Under the pieces are notes generated by a model. The model saw only the letters and a list, made by a program, of their open reading frames with translations. It ran no database searches and was not told the origin of the DNA. 36,650 bases of DNA from Porphyromonadaceae bacterium UBA2751. Its GTDB lineage: Bacteria; Bacteroidota; Bacteroidia; Bacteroidales; Muribaculaceae. The position numbers and the translations under genes are program-made. How positions within the stretch are numbered: the stretch's first letter is position 1; every line of letters starts with the position of its first letter. Location of the stretch: the NCBI GenBank assembly GCA_002353285.1, contig DEJJ01000016.1, forward strand, positions 1 through 36,650, in the 5' to 3' direction. Shown here piece by piece: positions 34,079 to 36,650 of this stretch.

Positions 34079-35665
34079 TTATTTGGTTTCTAGTACATTA
34101 AGGTCGGTCTTCGACTTCTTCGCAATCTGCTTGCAAATTATGCTCACGTCGGCAATGAGCAACGCCGTGAACACCACTGCAAATATCCAGAAGGTGGTCT
34201 GTACATAGCCTGCGCTCAGGTCGCTGATGGCCACCTTGTTAGGCATTAGGTCCTGAATGGTCCATGGCTGGCGACCCACCTCGGCCACCGCCCAGCCGCA
34301 CATCGAGCACAGATAGGTGAGCGGAATGGTGATGATAGCAAGCCAGTAGCCCAGCTTGGCGAGCTTGTTCCTGCCTGGCACCCACTTGGGCTTGTAAAGC
34401 AGCAGTAGCACCACTAGGAAGAACACCACCAGGTAGCCACCTATTGTCACCATCACGTGGAAGGTGTAGAACGTGAGAGGCACATTGGGCACAGCTTCCT
34501 CAGGTTCGTCAAGATAGGCATAACCCAGGTATTGGAAATTGTCGTCGATCACCTGTTTATATTCCTGCAGTCGCGAGCTGTCACTAGTCTGCAGCGCAGC
34601 GTTATATTGCTTCAAGGCACTCTGCGCTGCCTTGCCATGAGCGATGCGCTGCTCGTAGCTCACCGTGTTGATGGGCTTGCCATCGGCATCCATCGACTTG
34701 CCTGCAATAATGTCCTCGATGCCAGGCACAAAGGCGTTGAAATCGTGAGTTGCAAGGAATGCGAGGCCGTGAGGAATGGAGATGTCAAAAAGATAGGGTT
34801 CCTCGTCGTTGCCCACCTCCTTGGCAGGGTTGAGCACGCCCATTGCCACAATGGGCTGACCTGGCTCGCCCTTATAGAGGCCCTCCATGGCGGCAAGCTT
34901 CATGGGCTGATGCTTGGCAACGGCAACTGCCGATGTGTCGCCGCTGATGCTCGTGAGCACTATGCCCACCAGGCCCACCCAGCCGCCAACTTTCAGACTG
35001 CGCATGCAGTGGTCGCGGTTGCGCTTCTTCAGTAGCATCCAGCCACACACTCCCGCCACAAAGGCTCCACCCAGTGCCCAGCAGCTGGTAACGGTGTGGA
35101 ACACCTTTGCCATCGCCATGGGCGAGAATGCCACGGCCCAGAAGTCGGTCATCTCGTTGCGCATGGTCTCAGGGTTGAAGGTCACGCCGGTGGGATGCTG
35201 CATCCAAGCATTCGCCACGAGTATCCACAGCGCCGAGATGGCTGCGCCCAGAGCAGTGAGCCACGTCGAGGCAAGGTGGAATCCTGGCGACACCTTCTTC
35301 CAGCCAAAGAACATCACTGCGATGAACGTCGACTCCATGAAGAAGGCAAGGATGCCCTCTATGGCAAGTGGTGCGCCAAAGATGTCGCCCACAAACCAGC
35401 TATAGTTCGACCAGTTGGTGCCGAACTCAAACTCAAGGATGATGCCTGTGGCTACGCCTATGGCGAAGTTTACGCCAAAGATGGTCATCCAGAACTTGGT
35501 CGTGGCGAGCCACTTCTCGTCACGTGTGCGATAATAGATAGTCTCCATGACTCCTATTATTATTCCTAATCCAAGTGTCAACGGCACAAACAGCCAGTGG
35601 TAGCATGCTGTGAGCGCAAACTGCGCCCGCGACCAGTCGACAACGGTCATCAATAAATCACTCAT
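34079..35665 (-). CDS. cydA: Cytochrome bd ubiquinol oxidase subunit I
   Basis: This 528-residue protein is CydA, the haem-bearing subunit of the bd quinol oxidase. The conserved ligands are in place: H23 in the first helix (ACYHWLF), E103 and E111 in the proton-channel helix (AIEGILAFFMEST), H190 (KVFHTV) and the Met in TFHVMVTIGG. The quinol-site end AEVGRQPW is intact. The Q-loop (about 245-385) holds the long polar segment. It oxidises menaquinol and reduces O2 to water in the inner membrane. It precedes cydB by 22 nt and follows DUF4492, from which it is separated by about 270 bp of tandem repeats. Confidence 0.95.
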   Translation of the reverse strand: MSDLLMTVVDWSRAQFALTACYHWLFVPLTLGLGIIIGVMETIYYRTRDEKWLATTKFWMTIFGVNFAIGVATGIILEFEFGTNWSNYSWFVGDIFGAPLAIEGILAFFMESTFIAVMFFGWKKVSPGFHLASTWLTALGAAISALWILVANAWMQHPTGVTFNPETMRNEMTDFWAVAFSPMAMAKVFHTVTSCWALGGAFVAGVCGWMLLKKRNRDHCMRSLKVGGWVGLVGIVLTSISGDTSAVAVAKHQPMKLAAMEGLYKGEPGQPIVAMGVLNPAKEVGNDEEPYLFDISIPHGLAFLATHDFNAFVPGIEDIIAGKSMDADGKPINTVSYEQRIAHGKAAQSALKQYNAALQTSDSSRLQEYKQVIDDNFQYLGYAYLDEPEEAVPNVPLTFYTFHVMVTIGGYLVVFFLVVLLLLYKPKWVPGRNKLAKLGYWLAIITIPLTYLCSMCGWAVAEVGRQPWTIQDLMPNKVAISDLSAGYVQTTFWIFAVVFTALLIADVSIICKQIAKKSKTDLNVLETK

Positions 35666-35714
35666 AGGGTATAATTTATTAGTTCATAGATTATTAGCTT
35701 ATAGTTATTATGGG

Positions 35715-35895
35715 TCAATAGTCAAAGTCACAAGTCCACGTTCAGAATCACAAGTCCCGAGTCAAAGTCGCATGTCAAGAGTCCAAAGTCGCATGTCAAG
35801 AGTCCAAAGTCGCATGTCAAGAGTCCAAAATCGCATGTCAAGAGTCCAAAATCTCAAGTCCCGAGTCAGAATCTCAAGTCCCGAGTCAAAGATTG
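35715..35895. repeat. GTCNNNN array with a 21-bp higher-order unit
   Basis: Four near-identical 21-bp units (AGTCGCATGTCAAGAGTCCAA) occupy 35766-35786, 35787-35807, 35808-35828 and 35829-35849, followed by two 20-bp variants up to 35889. Within each 21-mer, GTC recurs every 7 bp. Degenerate copies precede them. The array lies between cydA and DUF4492. Confidence 0.9.
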
Positions 35896-35907
35896 AGGGT
35901 CTAAAAT

Positions 35908-35978
35908 TCTCTCACTCTCCCCTCTCACTCTCCCCTAAAGACACTCTCGCTCTCCACTAAAGACACTCTCGCTCTCCC
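35908..35978. repeat. CTCTC-rich repeats, including a 22-bp duplication spanning the DUF4492 stop
   Basis: A 22-bp unit (CTAAAGACACTCTCGCTCTC plus CA or CC) occurs at 35935-35956 and 35957-35978. Shorter CTCTCACTCTCCC copies precede it. The first unit begins with the stop codon of DUF4492, and the unit encodes that protein's last residues. Confidence 0.8.
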
Positions 35979-36222
35979 CAATCAACTGCTCTCGCACATA
36001 TTGTGCTTTGCCTTGCTCGGTGTTGCTCTTCGACGACAGGAAGTTGGGGAAGAACAGAATCTTGATAATCACAAAGAAGATGAACAACTTGATGGCGATG
36101 ATTAGCCACAACGTTTTGCCAAGCGTCATCGAGCGGAAACCGTCGACATACAGGTTCACCGCACGAGCCCAAAAGCCCGACTTGCGTTCACCGCCTCCTC
36201 TTGCTGTTACGTCCTCACTCAT
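35935..36222 (-). CDS. DUF4492 small membrane protein of the cyd operon
   Basis: This 95-residue protein matches DUF4492, a small single-span protein that regularly precedes cydA in Bacteroidota and related phyla. Family features are RAVNLYVDGFRSMTLGKTLW (about 20-39), a hydrophobic helix from about 39 to 59 (LIIAIKLFIFFVIIKILFF) and YVREQLI near the end. It is probably an accessory subunit of cytochrome bd, comparable in position to CydX, though this is inference. The last 14 residues (GESESVFSGERECL) are encoded by a 22-bp tandem repeat read in two frames. They look like a recent extension past the family's usual end. Confidence 0.85.
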   Translation of the reverse strand: MSEDVTARGGGERKSGFWARAVNLYVDGFRSMTLGKTLWLIIAIKLFIFFVIIKILFFPNFLSSKSNTEQGKAQYVREQLIGESESVFSGERECL

Positions 36223-36244
36223 AGTGTTGTGATTTAGTATTTTG

Positions 36245-36276
36245 CAAATATATAAAAAGTTACCCGAAAGTAAAAA
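36245..36276 (-). promoter_or_regulatory. Promoter of the DUF4492-cydAB operon
   Basis: On the minus strand TTTT (36276-36273), 20 bp, then TATATTTG (36252-36245), 22 nt upstream of the DUF4492 start. Confidence 0.65.
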
Positions 36277-36294
36277 AACTTAGGGTAACTTTTT
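36254..36294. promoter_or_regulatory. 12-bp perfect inverted repeat flanking the cyd -33 element
   Basis: AAAAAGTTACCC (36254-36265) and GGGTAACTTTTT (36283-36294) are exact inverted copies with a 17-bp spacer holding the -33 box. It could be an operator for oxygen or redox control, or a terminator of a transcript arriving from the right. Confidence 0.55.
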
Positions 36295-36332
36295 TGCGGT
36301 TATGATGAAAAAAATCCTCTCTTTCTACCTCA

Positions 36333-36401
36333 TTAAACCCGAATCGCTCATTAGGATTTATGATAGAACAGATTTTATTTTGAGTAGGTTGTAAAGATAT
36401 T
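36333..36401 (+). repeat. 69-bp direct repeat, copy 1
   Basis: This copy is identical over 69 bp to 36520-36588, 187 bp further on. It forms the left arm of the fold-back structure. Confidence 0.9.
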
Positions 36402-36522
36402 GTCGAAGGCATAGCGGGCTATGACAAGACAATATCTGCAACAAGATGCCAAAATAAAACTGTTATAACATAAAAGACCATAAAAAACAACCTGTCGTCG
36501 GCCTAATGACCGATTTGGGTTA
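36333..36522. repeat. Long imperfect fold-back structure
   Basis: Its centre is CATAGC-GG-GCTATG (36412-36425). Perfect 9-bp arms GATATTGTC/GACAATATC follow outward, then imperfectly complementary arms: TTTTATTTTG pairs with CAAAATAAAA, and CCCGAATCGCTCATTAG pairs with CTAATGACCGATTTGGG, so the whole 190 bp can fold. No open frame is visible. It may be part of a mobile element that continues right of the window. Confidence 0.7.
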
Positions 36523-36588
36523 AACCCGAATCGCTCATTAGGATTTATGATAGAACAGATTTTATTTTGAGTAGGTTGTAAAGATATT
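36520..36588 (+). repeat. 69-bp direct repeat, copy 2
   Basis: This is the exact second copy of 36333-36401. It begins inside the junction palindrome CGATTTGGGTT-A-AACCCGAATCG. The sequence diverges after AAGATATT. The remaining 62 bp to the window end hold no recognisable gene. Confidence 0.9.
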
Positions 36589-36650
36589 AAAATAACGTGA
36601 GTTCGACGAATTTATCATTTGATAATCATTGCGTTAGCAACTCCCCCTCT

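Noticed and set aside
35715..35895. Regular 21-bp repeats considered as a CRISPR array
   Set aside because: Units are directly adjacent with no unique spacers, and no cas genes are in the window.

Overview
The window looks like a Bacteroidales chromosome (Bacteroidota). Its promoters have the Bacteroidota -7 box TAnnTTTG. It carries a SecD-SecF fusion, DUF4492 upstream of cydAB, a TonB-dependent receptor with DUF4876 and DUF6850 partners, DUF3871, chitobiase-C-like surface repeats and a shared Bacteroidales-type C-terminal tail. I lean to Muribaculaceae or Prevotellaceae, but that is inference.

Positions 1 to about 7,070 look like the right end of an integrated element. A leftward operon encodes two tiny overlapping membrane-type proteins, a DUF3871 protein, an ERF single-strand annealing protein, a PD-(D/E)XK nuclease and the start of another gene. 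Related hairpins with T-tracts follow DUF3871, the nuclease and the integrase. A rightward AAA ATPase with a C-terminal nuclease-like domain is bracketed by imperfect direct repeats. A tyrosine recombinase closes the element, and an orphan rightward terminator just beyond it may mark the chromosomal junction.

Positions 7,200 to 19,900 form a surface and uptake locus. Two paralogous secreted propeller-like proteins, one ending in an Ig-like domain plus sorting-type tail and one in a dockerin, are read leftward. They diverge from a four-gene operon: TonB-dependent receptor, DUF4876 lipoprotein, DUF6850 outer-membrane protein and a periplasmic M16 zinc protease. The two divergent promoters share the same ATTG-N20-TAATTTTG layout. 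Receptor plus M16 protease recalls the Fus/PqqL protein-import logic of Proteobacteria, which makes this the best candidate here for an undescribed system.

Positions 19,900 to 36,300 are read leftward throughout: secDF, an Ig-like lipoprotein, a four-helix-bundle protein, a 1,514-residue surface protein with a candidate small RNA upstream, an acyltransferase coupled to a TonB-C protein, and the cytochrome bd genes DUF4492-cydA-cydB. Degenerate tandem arrays with unit lengths of 7/21, 8, about 9, 10-11 and 22 bp sit at or just past many of the stop codons, and in several cases supply the stop. The last 320 bases hold a long fold-back structure followed by an exact 69-bp duplication of its outer arm, with no gene visible.
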